DNA of 64,000 bases from Actinomycetes bacterium. GTDB lineage: Bacteria; Actinomycetota; Acidimicrobiia; Acidimicrobiales; Microtrichaceae. The notes below the pieces were generated by a model, which was not told the origin of the DNA, did not search any database, and saw only the letters and a list, made by a program, of their open reading frames with translations. Position 1 is the stretch's first letter; each line of letters starts with the position of its first letter. The DNA is taken from the NCBI GenBank assembly GCA_023389745.1, contig JAEWED010000106.1:1-64000 (forward strand), written 5' to 3'. Position numbers and translations under genes: made by a program. Positions 34,746 to 43,347 of the stretch are shown here, one piece after another.

Positions 34746-35925
34746 AGTACAGCCGTCGGAACGCCTGATCAGGAGGGTGGAGCTCTTTCCCGCGAGGGTG
34801 CCGCTGTCATCACTCGCCCAGGGAGCGATGGCCCAGAGCGACAACGGGCTCGGCATGGCGCTGCCGTCCGAGGAGCCCTGGCTCGAGGCGGACTTCGTGT
34901 TCTGCCGCCTGATCGACGGCGAGGGGAACGAGGGCTGGGGCGAGAGCTACGTGTGGCTGCCCGAGAGCGGCGTGTCGAACCTCGAGATGGCCTCGGCGAT
35001 CGAGCATCACCTGGGCAAGTACCTGCTCGGCGCCGACCCCGCCTCGGTGCAGGCGCTCGCCGCCCGCCTCGACCGCAACGTCGCCCGCAACGAGATGGCC
35101 AAGGGCCTGCTCGACATCGCCTGCCACGACCTCGCCGCACGGCAGATCGGCCGGCCGGTGCACGACCTGATCGGTGGCACTGCGGTCGACCGGATCCCGC
35201 TGTGCGGGCTGGTGCCGCTGTCGCCGCCCGAGGACGTCGCGTCGCTCTGCGACGGCTACCGCCGCGCCGGGTACGGCACCGTCCGCATCAAGCTGGGCAC
35301 CGGCGCGCACGAGGACCGTGACCGAATCGCGGCGGTGCGCGAGCGCTGCGGTGACCAGCTGCGGATCCGCGTGGACTACAACCAGGCCTACGACGTGCCC
35401 GGCGCGGTCCGGGCGATCCGGATGATCGAGCCGTTCGGCATCGACGGCGCCGAACAGCCCCTCCGGTTCCACGACCTGATCGGCATGGCCGAGCTCGCCC
35501 ACCGCGTCGACGTGCCGGTCTTCCTCCACGAGGGCTTCTTCGCGATGGGCGACCTGGTCGCACTGATCGAGGCGGGCGGCTGCGGCATCGTGGGCATCAA
35601 CACCGAGCGTCCGGGCGGCATCACCGGCGCGCTGCGGGCGATCGACTACGCAGCGGCTCGCGGGATGGGCACGATCATCCACAACCAGCCGCTCGGGATC
35701 GGCACCGCCGCCCACGTGCACATCGCCGCGGCCAGGGCCGACCGCCTGGGCCACGCGGTCGAGCTCGCCGGCGACGTCATGTTCGAGGAGCACCTGGTGC
35801 ACGACCGCTGCATCGTCGCGGACGGCCACATCCACGTGCCCACCGGGCCCGGGCTCGGTGTCGAGATCGACCGCGACGCGCTCGACGACCACCTCGTCGC
35901 CGAGCCGGTGCTGCTGTCGGCATGA
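34735..35925 (+). CDS. Mandelate racemase / muconate lactonizing enzyme (enolase) superfamily protein
   Basis: A 396-residue two-domain enzyme with an N-terminal capping domain and a TIM barrel. The barrel shows R-I-K-L-G, V-D-Y-N-Q-A-Y-D (metal Asp), G-A-E-Q-P-L (metal Glu), V-F-L-H-E-G-F-F (third ligand Glu) and, late, H-N-Q-P-L-G-I-G. The family's second catalytic Lys strand reads G-I-N-T-E-R-P-G-G, so the usual Lys is not obvious and the reaction may differ from simple racemisation. ATG 34735 is chosen from the family start; ATG 34723 is possible. The stop overlaps the amidohydrolase start. Likely acts on an amino-acid or hydroxy-acid derivative. Confidence 0.82.
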   Translation: MERSVQPSERLIRRVELFPARVPLSSLAQGAMAQSDNGLGMALPSEEPWLEADFVFCRLIDGEGNEGWGESYVWLPESGVSNLEMASAIEHHLGKYLLGADPASVQALAARLDRNVARNEMAKGLLDIACHDLAARQIGRPVHDLIGGTAVDRIPLCGLVPLSPPEDVASLCDGYRRAGYGTVRIKLGTGAHEDRDRIAAVRERCGDQLRIRVDYNQAYDVPGAVRAIRMIEPFGIDGAEQPLRFHDLIGMAELAHRVDVPVFLHEGFFAMGDLVALIEAGGCGIVGINTERPGGITGALRAIDYAAARGMGTIIHNQPLGIGTAAHVHIAAARADRLGHAVELAGDVMFEEHLVHDRCIVADGHIHVPTGPGLGVEIDRDALDDHLVAEPVLLSA

Positions 35926-37589
35926 CCGGCGAGACGGTCGACGCAGCCGGGGCGACCGATGCCGCGCCGCGGCGCTACCGGGCCGGGACGCTGCTGCTGC
36001 CCGAGCACGCACCAGCGGGAACGACCTCGGTGGCCACGATCGGCGACCGGATCGTCGCGATCGGTTCCGACGACGAGTGTGCCGCCGCGCTGCCCACCGA
36101 CCACGAGGTCGTCGAGCTCGGCGGGGCGACGCTGGCCCCCGGGTTCGTCGACGCGCACGTGCACCCGCTGGTGATGTGCGTCTTCGAGCGCCAGCTCGTG
36201 CTCGACCAGGTCCGATCGATCGCCGACGTGCTCGACGCCGTCGCCGACCAGGCCGCCGGCTCCCCGCGGGACCGTGCGGTCATCGGGTTCCAGCTCGACG
36301 ACGACCTGCTCACCGAGCGGCGCCTGCCCACCGCGGCAGAGCTCGACCACGCCGGTGGGGGCCGGCCCGTGGTCCTGATCCGTCGCGACGGCCACCACGC
36401 GGTGGGGTCCACCAGCGCGTTCGTCGCTGCGGGGCTCGCCGCTGCCGGCAGCGACCCCGCCGGTGGACGTGTCGAACGCGATGCCTCGGGCCAGCCGACG
36501 GGACTGGCGCGTGAGCACGCGGTCGCGCCGCTGCTCTCGCTGCTGCCGGACCCCGACTTCGACGACCTGCTGGCGGGGCTCACGAGCTGGTCGCAGCGAC
36601 TGCTGCGCCAGGGCGTGACGTCGATCAGCGCGATCTGCCAGACGACCCCCGAAGGACCCAGCGGCGGCGCCGGCGCGCTCGAGTCCGTGGCGTGGTCGGT
36701 GTTCGTCGAGCAGCTCCCCTTCGACATCCAGACGATCCTGATCGCCCCCGAGCTGCAGGCGCTGCACGACGCCCGTGACACACCGCTGCACCGACCTGAT
36801 CTCGGGCGCCGCGTCGACGCGGTGAAGCTGTTCCTCGACGGCACCCTCGGCGGACGCACCGCGTGCATGCACCACCCCTTCAGCGACGACCACTCCACGA
36901 GCGGCATGGCGACCATCGACGAGTCGGTCGCACAGCAGCGTGTGCTCGACGCACACGTCGAGGGCCTGCAGGTGTGCCTCCACGCCATCGGCGACCGGGC
37001 GAACGACCAGGCGCTCGACCTGCTCGAGAACGCCATCCGCCGCCACCCCGGCCCGCACCGCCACCGCGTCGAGCACGCCTCGGTGCTCACCCCGCGTGCG
37101 ATCGAGCGCTTCGCCGAGCTGGGAGTGACCGCGGTGGTGCAGCCGATCAGCCTGCGCAGCGAGCAACGCTGGCTCGGCTCGCGACTCGGCGACCGGCTCG
37201 GTCGGGTCTACCCGTTCCGCGACCTGCTCGACGCCGGCGCGACGGTCGCCGGCTCGTCCGACGCACCGATCGAACCGACCGACGTGTTCGCCGCGATGGC
37301 GACCGCGGTCGACCGACCGCTCGCCCCGGAGCAGGCCGTCACCGGCGCCGAGGCGCTCGCGATGTACACCACCGGTGGCGCCGCGGCCCGCATGACCGAG
37401 GACCGCCTTGGACGGCTCGCCGTCGGCCACCGCGCCGACCTTGTCGTGCTGTCCGACGACCCGACCACGTGCGCACCCGCGGCCATCGCGGACATCGACG
37501 TGCTGCGCACCGTCGTCGGCGGCCGCACCCTGTTCGACCGCGCGGGCGACCCGCAGTTCGACCACGCGGGCGACCCGCACCGCGACTGA
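35922..37589 (+). CDS. Amidohydrolase family 3 (YtcJ-like) metal-dependent hydrolase
   Basis: A 555-residue amidohydrolase. The N-terminal beta-sandwich leads into G-F-V-D-A-H-V-H-P with the HxH metal ligands. V-K-L-F-L-D-G-T-L-G-G-R-T supplies the Lys, H-A-I-G-D-R-A-N and H-R-V-E-H-A-S supply further His, and S-S-D-A-P-I-E supplies the final Asp. The tail G-R-L-A-V-G-H-R-A-D-L-V-V-L-S-D-D-P is typical. Family members cleave N-acyl or formamide bonds. ATG 35922 overlaps the preceding stop by 4 bases. The last 13 residues repeat D-P-Q-F-D-H-A-G-D-P-H, an unneeded repeat tail. Confidence 0.87.
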   Translation: MTGETVDAAGATDAAPRRYRAGTLLLPEHAPAGTTSVATIGDRIVAIGSDDECAAALPTDHEVVELGGATLAPGFVDAHVHPLVMCVFERQLVLDQVRSIADVLDAVADQAAGSPRDRAVIGFQLDDDLLTERRLPTAAELDHAGGGRPVVLIRRDGHHAVGSTSAFVAAGLAAAGSDPAGGRVERDASGQPTGLAREHAVAPLLSLLPDPDFDDLLAGLTSWSQRLLRQGVTSISAICQTTPEGPSGGAGALESVAWSVFVEQLPFDIQTILIAPELQALHDARDTPLHRPDLGRRVDAVKLFLDGTLGGRTACMHHPFSDDHSTSGMATIDESVAQQRVLDAHVEGLQVCLHAIGDRANDQALDLLENAIRRHPGPHRHRVEHASVLTPRAIERFAELGVTAVVQPISLRSEQRWLGSRLGDRLGRVYPFRDLLDAGATVAGSSDAPIEPTDVFAAMATAVDRPLAPEQAVTGAEALAMYTTGGAAARMTEDRLGRLAVGHRADLVVLSDDPTTCAPAAIADIDVLRTVVGGRTLFDRAGDPQFDHAGDPHRD

Positions 37590-37633
37590 CCCGACCCCTG
37601 ATCCCCGACGTCCGAGAGAGTGAGCGACCCACG

Positions 37634-38734
37634 ATGCTGATCCCACGAGCCGAGGACCACCGCGCCGAACAGGCCCGCTTCCTGTCCACGACCGAAGCCC
37701 GGGGCGCGGCCTGGTCGAGCGTCACGCACCCGCTGGCCGGACCCGACGGCGGCGAGCTGCGCACCGACGTCGCACGCTTCGGGGCGCCGATCGGCGAGGC
37801 GTCGACGGTCGTGCTGGTGTCGTCGGGCCTGCACGGCGTCGAGGGCCACGCCGGCAGCGGACTGCAGCACCTGCTGGTCGACTCCGGCCGACTCGAGCGC
37901 CTGGCACCCGGCCTCGCCGTGGTCCTGATCCACGCCGTGAACCCCTACGGCCACGCGTGGAGCCGCCGCGTCGACCACGACAACATCGACGTGAACCGCA
38001 ACTTCGTCGACGGTCCCGACCTGCCGGCGAACCCCGGCTACGCCGCGGTCGACCCGATCCTGAACCCGACCGAGCTCGACCCCGACGACCGCTCGTTCCT
38101 CGACGAGCTGCTGGCGTGGTGGGCCGAGGTCGGCGACCAGGTCGCGTTCTCGACCATCAGCGGCGGCCAGTACACCCACCCGAGGGGAGTGCAGTTCGGC
38201 GGCACGCACGCGAGCTGGTCACGTCGCGCGCTCGAGTCGATCTGGTCCGAGCAGCTCGTCGGCGCGACCGAGGCGGTGGCGCTCGACCTGCACACCGGGC
38301 TGGGTCCGCTCGGACGCCAGACGGTGTTCCAGACCGCGGACGCCGACGAGCCGGGCGCCGTCGTGGGCGCGGGCTGGTTCGACGAGTGGATCTACCGCTC
38401 CGACCGCTCGAACCCCGTCGACCACGGGCTGCTCGGTCCGGGCTTCGACGCGTGGGCGTCGCAGGTCGACACACCCGACGTGCGCACGAACACCTTCGTG
38501 CTCGAGTTCGGCACGCACGACCCGACCCAGGGTGTGACGGTCTTCCGCGCCGACAACTGGCTGCACCAGCACGGCGACCCGACCTCGGCGATCGGCGAGC
38601 GAATCCGCTCCGAGGTGCGCGACTTCTTCTTCGTCGACGACGAAGGCTGGCGCGGCGAGGTCGCCGAACAGGGGCTCGATGCGATCCACCGCGCGCTCGA
38701 CGGCGTCGAACGAGGCGACCTGCACGCCGCCTGA
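37634..38734 (+). CDS. DUF2817 / M14-like zinc carboxypeptidase family protein
   Basis: A 366-residue protein of the DUF2817 group within the M14 metallopeptidase clan. S-S-G-L-H-G-V-E-G-H-A-G (H and E zinc ligands) is at about residues 62-72, followed by N-P-Y-G-H-A-W-S-R-R and D-V-N-R-N-F, with the later zinc His in L-D-L-H-T-G-L-G and the catalytic Glu region in F-V-L-E-F-G-T. The full ligand set is intact, so it should hydrolyse a peptide-like or amide substrate. It lies 44 bases after the amidohydrolase and probably belongs to the same operon. Confidence 0.83.
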   Translation: MLIPRAEDHRAEQARFLSTTEARGAAWSSVTHPLAGPDGGELRTDVARFGAPIGEASTVVLVSSGLHGVEGHAGSGLQHLLVDSGRLERLAPGLAVVLIHAVNPYGHAWSRRVDHDNIDVNRNFVDGPDLPANPGYAAVDPILNPTELDPDDRSFLDELLAWWAEVGDQVAFSTISGGQYTHPRGVQFGGTHASWSRRALESIWSEQLVGATEAVALDLHTGLGPLGRQTVFQTADADEPGAVVGAGWFDEWIYRSDRSNPVDHGLLGPGFDAWASQVDTPDVRTNTFVLEFGTHDPTQGVTVFRADNWLHQHGDPTSAIGERIRSEVRDFFFVDDEGWRGEVAEQGLDAIHRALDGVERGDLHAA

Positions 38735-38765
38735 TCCGACGCAGGGCGGTCCGCGGGGCCGCTGC

Positions 38766-39485
38766 TCAGGACGGGGCGACGGCGCGCAACGATGCGTCGA
38801 CGGCTGCGGCGGCGTGCAGCGCCGTCGTCGCGAAGAACGCGACGTCGACGTCGTCGGGGCCGACGAGCAGCTCGATCTCGGTGCATCCGGCGATGATCCC
38901 GCCGGCACCTCGCTCGACGAGTCGAGCGATCACCTCGATGAAGGCGCGCCGCGAGGTGTCGCGACGCACCCCGCGCACGAGCTCGTCGTAGATGACGTCG
39001 TGCACCACGGTCCGATCCGGTTCGTCCGGTACGAGCACCGTCAGGCCGTGCGACTCCAGCCGTGCCCGCAGGAAGTCCTGCTCCATCGTGTAGCGCGTGC
39101 CGAGCAGTCCGACGGTGCCGATCTCGGCAACCCGGACGGCCTGTGCAGTCGCATCGCCGATGTGCAGGAACTCGACGTCGATCGCCGCTTCGATGGCCGG
39201 TGCCACCACGTGCATCGTGTTGGTGCACAGCACCACCACCTCGGCGCCCGCCGCCTGCAGCCGCGCTGCGTCGCCAGCGAGCAGCTCGCCGGCATCGTCC
39301 CAGCGGCCGGCGGCCTGCAGCGCTTCGATGCGCGCGAAGTCGTAGCTGCGCACGAGCAGGTCGGCGGAGTGCACACCCCCGAGGCGCGACCGGACCCCCT
39401 CGTTGATGAGTCGTTCGTACTCGATCGAGCTCTCCCAGCTCATGCCGCCGAGCAGGCCGATCGTGCGCATCGCGGGTCCACCCAT
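38766..39485 (-). CDS. Aspartate/glutamate racemase family protein
   Basis: A 239-residue cofactor-independent racemase. The catalytic cysteines are in V-V-L-C-T-N-T-M-H (about residue 85) and G-C-T-E-I-E-L-L (about residue 200), and the start R-T-I-G-L-L-G-G-M-S-W-E-S-S is diagnostic of the aspartate racemase branch. ATG 39485 or the internal ATG 39470 could be used. It converges on the amidohydrolase/DUF2817 genes, and its activity fits an amino-acid-derivative pathway there. Confidence 0.88.
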   Translation of the reverse strand: MGGPAMRTIGLLGGMSWESSIEYERLINEGVRSRLGGVHSADLLVRSYDFARIEALQAAGRWDDAGELLAGDAARLQAAGAEVVVLCTNTMHVVAPAIEAAIDVEFLHIGDATAQAVRVAEIGTVGLLGTRYTMEQDFLRARLESHGLTVLVPDEPDRTVVHDVIYDELVRGVRRDTSRRAFIEVIARLVERGAGGIIAGCTEIELLVGPDDVDVAFFATTALHAAAAVDASLRAVAPS

Positions 39486-39592
39486 GGCGCAGTTGTAGCG
39501 CCCCGGCAGCGGACGACGACGAGTGGCGCGCCATCAGGGGTGCGAGCGGCCTGCGAGCGAGCGGTGGACGAGTGACGTCCCGGCCAGCTTTG

Positions 39593-39606
39593 TTAGGCTC
39601 GCCTAC
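39593..39606. promoter_or_regulatory. DtxR/IdeR-like iron box
   Basis: TTAGGCTCGCCTAC has the dyad TAGGC-TC-GCCTA and fits the TTAGG-n4-CCTAA core of actinobacterial iron-repressor sites with one end mismatch. It ends one base before the ATG of the siderophore-interacting gene, so repressor bound there would cover the transcription start of a leaderless or near-leaderless mRNA. Confidence 0.65.
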
Positions 39607-39607
39607 C

Positions 39608-40777
39608 ATGTCGTACTCCACCGCTTCCGGCCCGTCCGAAGACCTCCACCCCGTCGATGCGTGGATGGCCGAGAACGGTGAGGAGTTCCTCGACCACATG
39701 AACGGCGACTTCGGCGACGCGCTGCTGATGGTCGGCCGAGCACTCACCGACCGCACCGACGCGTCGACGGTCGTGCTGACGGGGCTCGACCCCTCCGGCG
39801 TCGATGCGATCGCGACCGACGGCGAGGGTGATCACCAGGTCCGGATCGAGTTCGACCGCACGCTCGAGCACTCCGAGGACATCACCATGGCGCTGCTCGA
39901 CCTGGTGACGAAGGCCCGCGAGGTCGCCGGCGACGCCGCCGAGCAGACCAGCGGCGACCGAGAGGTCGAGGCGCTGTCGCTGCTCACGACCTACCTGACC
40001 GAGGTCGTCGCCGTCTCCGAGGTGCATCCGCACCTGCGCCAGGTGACCTTCGGCGGCGGCGATCTGGTGAACTTCGAGTCCGCGGGTCCCGACACCTTCC
40101 TCTATCTGTTGCTGCCGCCGCCCGGGCGCACCGAGCTGGGCATCGACCAGTCGTTCACGTGGGAGGCGCACGCCCGCATGCCCGACGAGGACAAGCCGGT
40201 CGGCAACTACTACACGGTGCGGCGCTGGCGTCCTGAAGCCGCCGAGATCGACGTGTTGATGGTGCTGCACGACGACCACGGCGACTCCGACACGGGAGGG
40301 CACGCCTCCCGCTGGGCGGCACGTGCGCAGGTCGGCGACAAGGTCGCGCTGTGGGGGCCGCGCACCGCCTACGACCCGCCTGCGGGCACCGAGCACTGGG
40401 TCCTGGTCGCCGACGAGACCGGACTGCCGGCGGTCGCGGTGATCATCGAGCAGCTGCCAGAGGGAGCCACCGCGCACGTGCTGGCCGAGGTCGCCGACGC
40501 GGCCGAGCACCAGGAGGTGCCCGAGCGCGACGGCGTGACGGTGACCTGGCTGCACCGCGACGGCGCGGCGCCCGGCACCACCTCGCTGCTGGCCGACGCG
40601 GCTCGCGAGCTCCCGACGTTCGACCGACCGACCTACGTGTGGGGCGGCGGCGAGAGCCGGGCGATGACCGCGGTGCGGCGTCACGTGCGCGACGAACGAG
40701 GGCTCGAACGGGGCGACGTGTCGCTCGTCGCCTACTGGCGGCACTCGACGACCACCGACGCCGACGTCGACGCCTGA
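39608..40777 (+). CDS. DUF2470 - siderophore-interacting protein (ferric-siderophore reductase type) fusion
   Basis: A 389-residue protein. Residues 10-95 (W-M-A-E-N-G-E-E-F-L-D-H-M-N with a later D-G-V-D-A-I) match the DUF2470 haem/FMN-associated helical domain. Residues 115-385 match the SIP flavoprotein fold: V-H-P-H-L-R-Q-V-T-F, the FAD loop G-N-Y-Y-T-V-R-R-W (the usual upstream Arg is Asn) and the C-terminal V-W-G-G-G-E-S-R-A-M-T-A-V-R-R-H. SIPs release iron from siderophores by reduction in the cytoplasm. An iron box touches the start codon, so it should be made under iron shortage. No siderophore transport genes are nearby. Confidence 0.88.
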   Translation: MSYSTASGPSEDLHPVDAWMAENGEEFLDHMNGDFGDALLMVGRALTDRTDASTVVLTGLDPSGVDAIATDGEGDHQVRIEFDRTLEHSEDITMALLDLVTKAREVAGDAAEQTSGDREVEALSLLTTYLTEVVAVSEVHPHLRQVTFGGGDLVNFESAGPDTFLYLLLPPPGRTELGIDQSFTWEAHARMPDEDKPVGNYYTVRRWRPEAAEIDVLMVLHDDHGDSDTGGHASRWAARAQVGDKVALWGPRTAYDPPAGTEHWVLVADETGLPAVAVIIEQLPEGATAHVLAEVADAAEHQEVPERDGVTVTWLHRDGAAPGTTSLLADAARELPTFDRPTYVWGGGESRAMTAVRRHVRDERGLERGDVSLVAYWRHSTTTDADVDA

Positions 40778-40829
40778 CCGCAGCGGCTGGTCGCCCCGGC
40801 TCGAGTCGGGCCGTGACATGCTGCGGCGC

Positions 40830-41924
40830 ATGAAGATCACTGCTGCTGTCCTGCGCGACCCCGAGGGGCGCTACGAACTCGAGGAGCTGGAGCTCGCCGA
40901 ACCGCTCGCGGACGAGGTGCTGGTGCGGGTCGTCGCGACCGGCATGTGCCACACCGACGTCATGCCACGGTCGCCGGTGTCGTTCTCGCCCCCGCCGATC
41001 GTGGTCGGCCACGAGGGCTCCGGCGTCGTCGAAGCGGTCGGCGCGGACGTCGAGGGCATCGAGGTCGGCGACCACGTCGTGATGTCGTTCGACTTCTGCG
41101 GCGAGTGCGCGGCGTGCCTCGCGGGTCGCCCGCCGTACTGCGAGACGATGCTCATGCGGAACCTGACCGGACGCCGCCTCGACTTCTCGACCGGCGCCAC
41201 CGACGCGGACGGCGCCGAGGTCGCGTCACGCTGGTTCGGCCAGTCGTCGTTCGCGACCCACGCGATCGCGACGGCCCGCAACGTCGTGGTCGTCGACCGC
41301 GACGCGCCGCTCGAACTGCTCGGCCCGCTGGGCTGCGGGCTGCTGACAGGCGCCGGCACGGTGATGGTCGCGTTCGACGCACAGCCCGGTTCCTCGGTCG
41401 TCGTGTTCGGCGCGGGTGCGGTCGGCCTGGCGGCGGTGATGGCCGCGAAGGTGGTCGGCTGCTCGACGATCGTCGCGGTCGACCTGCACGAGCACCGGCT
41501 CGAGCTCGCCACCGAGCTCGGCGCGACCCACGTCATCAAGGGCGACGCGGCCGACGTGGTGATGCAGGTGCACGCCGCGACCGGCGGCGGCGCGGACTAC
41601 GCACTCGACACCACCGGCAACCCGCAGGTGATCCTCTCGGCGCTCGGCTCGCTCAGGATGGGCGGGCACGCAGGACTGGTCGGCATCCAGACCGGCGACG
41701 TCGTGCTGGATGCCGCCGCGCTGGTCGGCAAGACCGCGTCGGGCATCCTCGAGGGCGACGCCGATCCCCGGGTGCTCATCCCCCGGCTCCTCGAGCTCTG
41801 GAAGGACGGGCAGTTCCCCTTCGAGCGGCTGATCGAGCAGTTCCCGCTGGATCAGATCAACGAGGCCGAAGCCGCGTCGCTCGAAGGACGTGTCGTGAAG
41901 CCGGTGCTGATCGCCCCGACCTGA
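40830..41924 (+). CDS. Zinc-dependent alcohol dehydrogenase (aryl-alcohol/formaldehyde type, MDR family)
   Basis: A 364-residue medium-chain dehydrogenase. Catalytic zinc ligands are in G-M-C-H-T-D (Cys about 40), G-H-E-G (His-Glu) and G-C-G-L-L-T-G. Structural zinc is held by C-G-E-C-A-A-C-L-A-G-R-P-P-Y-C. The NAD site is V-F-G-A-G-A-V-G-L-A-A, followed by acidic V-D-L-H-E, which favours NAD over NADP. The pattern resembles aryl-alcohol or S-hydroxymethyl-mycothiol dehydrogenases. ATG 40830 (K-I-T-A-A-V) is preferred over 40818; neither has a clear ribosome site. A perfect palindrome begins 6 bases after the stop. Confidence 0.9.
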   Translation: MKITAAVLRDPEGRYELEELELAEPLADEVLVRVVATGMCHTDVMPRSPVSFSPPPIVVGHEGSGVVEAVGADVEGIEVGDHVVMSFDFCGECAACLAGRPPYCETMLMRNLTGRRLDFSTGATDADGAEVASRWFGQSSFATHAIATARNVVVVDRDAPLELLGPLGCGLLTGAGTVMVAFDAQPGSSVVVFGAGAVGLAAVMAAKVVGCSTIVAVDLHEHRLELATELGATHVIKGDAADVVMQVHAATGGGADYALDTTGNPQVILSALGSLRMGGHAGLVGIQTGDVVLDAAALVGKTASGILEGDADPRVLIPRLLELWKDGQFPFERLIEQFPLDQINEAEAASLEGRVVKPVLIAPT

Positions 41925-41929
41925 CTGAA

Positions 41930-41973
41930 ATGACACCTGTTTTCGATGCCATGGCATCGAAAACAGGTGTCAT
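41930..41973. terminator. Perfect 44-bp palindrome between convergent genes
   Basis: ATGACACCTGTTTTCGATGCCA followed directly by its exact reverse complement, with no spacer. It starts 6 bases after the dehydrogenase stop and ends 6 bases before the stop of the small minus-strand gene. Arms include TTTT and AAAA runs, so either strand could give a hairpin with U-rich side: a bidirectional terminator is the simplest reading. Confidence 0.7.
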
Positions 41974-41979
41974 GTCGAC

Positions 41980-42105
41980 TCAGATCCGGATGTCGCCGTC
42001 GGAGTTGGCGAGCATCCATCCGTTGTGGATCTGGTCGCCGATCTCGAAGCCCTTCTTCGCGGTCCACAGCAAGGTCCACATCGCAGCCCAACGGACGGTC
42101 TTCAT
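41980..42105 (-). CDS. 41-residue small protein of unknown function
   Basis: Reads M-K-T-V-R-W-A-A-M-W-T-L-L-W-T-A-K-K-G-F and ends D-G-D-I-R-I. ATG 42105 is preceded by GAGAGGTGA at 7 bases, one of the best ribosome sites in the window, and the gene ends 6 bases from the 44-bp palindrome. It is Trp-rich at the N terminus with an amphipathic character. No family recognised. It lies downstream of the GNAT gene on the same strand with 90 bases between. Confidence 0.6.
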   Translation of the reverse strand: MKTVRWAAMWTLLWTAKKGFEIGDQIHNGWMLANSDGDIRI

Positions 42106-42195
42106 GTCGTTCACCTCTCGTCGTCCGGCGACGTGCCGGCACCCTCGGGTTCCGATCGGCCGACGCCGGACGACGTTGAGGAATCGCGATCTCCC

Positions 42196-42729
42196 TCAGA
42201 GCGTCCGGACCATGCAGACGCGCTGGTCCGGATCGAGCCCGTGCGACGCCTCGTGCTCGACGAGGGCGGCGAGCCCGGGTCCGATCTCGGCAGCGGCGAG
42301 CTCACGGAAGCCGAGGTGCGCGTAGAGCGGCGCGTTCCACGGCACGTCGCGGAACGTCGTGAGCGTCAGCGACATCAGCCCGTTCCTGCGGGCGTACTGC
42401 TCGACCCGGTCGAGCAACGCCCGACCGACACCCCGCCCCTGCACGTCGGGGTCGACGCTGATCTGCTCGACGTGCGCGGCACTGTCGACCACGTCGACGA
42501 GCACGTAGCCCACGATCGACCCTGTGGCCTCAGGGCCGTCGTCCTGGAGCGTGGCGACCCAGGATCGACCGGCGTCCGCGTAGACGGCGAGCTCGTCGAC
42601 CGACATCGGCTCGTCCTCGGCGATGGCGGCCAGGTCGACCTCACGGAAGCGCTCCCCCGCCGCCCGTTCGATCGCACGAAGACGTTCGCCGTCGGCGGAC
42701 AGCGCGGGACGGAGCACCAGGGTCGACAT
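42196..42729 (-). CDS. GNAT family N-acetyltransferase
   Basis: A 177-residue acetyl-CoA-dependent acyltransferase. The acetyl-CoA loop Q-G-R-G-V-G-R-A-L-L (about residues 96-105) follows the beta-4 strand V-E-Q-I-S-V-D-P, and N-A-P-L-Y-A-H-L-G-F-R-E is the usual C-terminal motif. Substrate unknown; small amines or drugs are typical. ATG 42729 is the family start. Confidence 0.88.
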   Translation of the reverse strand: MSTLVLRPALSADGERLRAIERAAGERFREVDLAAIAEDEPMSVDELAVYADAGRSWVATLQDDGPEATGSIVGYVLVDVVDSAAHVEQISVDPDVQGRGVGRALLDRVEQYARRNGLMSLTLTTFRDVPWNAPLYAHLGFRELAAAEIGPGLAALVEHEASHGLDPDQRVCMVRTL

Positions 42730-42774
42730 GGCCGAGGACGGTACCGGCGACCGACGGTGCGGGCGGGCGCAGTT

Positions 42775-43254
42775 TCATTCCGGCGACCGACGCAACGGGA
42801 GTGCGAGGAGCGAGAGCAGACCCAGGCCCATCGGGACGGCGACCAGGAACACCCAGGGATCGGGGTCGAGATCCCGCAACGTCCTGCCGGCGAGCCCGGG
42901 GTACGTCACCGCGGTGACCGCGGCGATCGCTGCGGCCGCCGTCACCCACGGCGGGACGCGCCGGCCCGTCACGGCGTCGACCACCGAGCACCCGGCACCG
43001 ATCACCGCTCCGGCGACCATGCCCACCGTCGCAGCCCCACTGCTGACGACGACCAGGATCAGTCCGACGTACACGACGGTGACGACCGCGTAGCCCCAGG
43101 CCCCGCCCGGCGTGTTCGGGTACGAGACCGAGGTCTGCCCGTCGTACGGCGCAGCGTTCGTCGACTGCCACGTCCGGAGCACCACGAACGCGACCCCGTA
43201 GGTCCCGGGCAGCAGGCCCCCGAGCAGAGCACCACGCAGCGCACCCACGAGCAC
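42775..43254 (-). CDS. Small multi-pass membrane protein of unknown function
   Basis: A 159-residue protein with about four hydrophobic segments (residues 1-25, 55-75, 78-98 and 130-155), a short outside loop containing T-S-V-S-Y-P-N-T-P-G-G, and a charged C terminus. It starts at GTG 43254, the only usable start in the frame; no ribosome site is obvious, so the start is uncertain. It is 93 bases downstream of the DUF1990 gene on the same strand, probably part of that transcription unit. Confidence 0.6.
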   Translation of the reverse strand: MLVGALRGALLGGLLPGTYGVAFVVLRTWQSTNAAPYDGQTSVSYPNTPGGAWGYAVVTVVYVGLILVVVSSGAATVGMVAGAVIGAGCSVVDAVTGRRVPPWVTAAAAIAAVTAVTYPGLAGRTLRDLDPDPWVFLVAVPMGLGLLSLLALPLRRSPE

Positions 43255-43347
43255 CCAGTCGCGCGGGCGACGCAGCTCGCAGAGCGGGCGCAGCAGCGGA
43301 CGAGCGCGCCTTGACGAGGCGACTGCGAGTCACGAGGCCATCGCCGG

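Noticed and set aside
35646..37646. 666-codon minus-strand frame opposite the amidohydrolase gene
   Set aside because: Shadow; the plus-strand amidohydrolase has intact metal motifs and start/stop coupling.
41930..41973. Inverted-repeat end of an insertion sequence
   Set aside because: No transposase frame, no second end and no target duplication seen.
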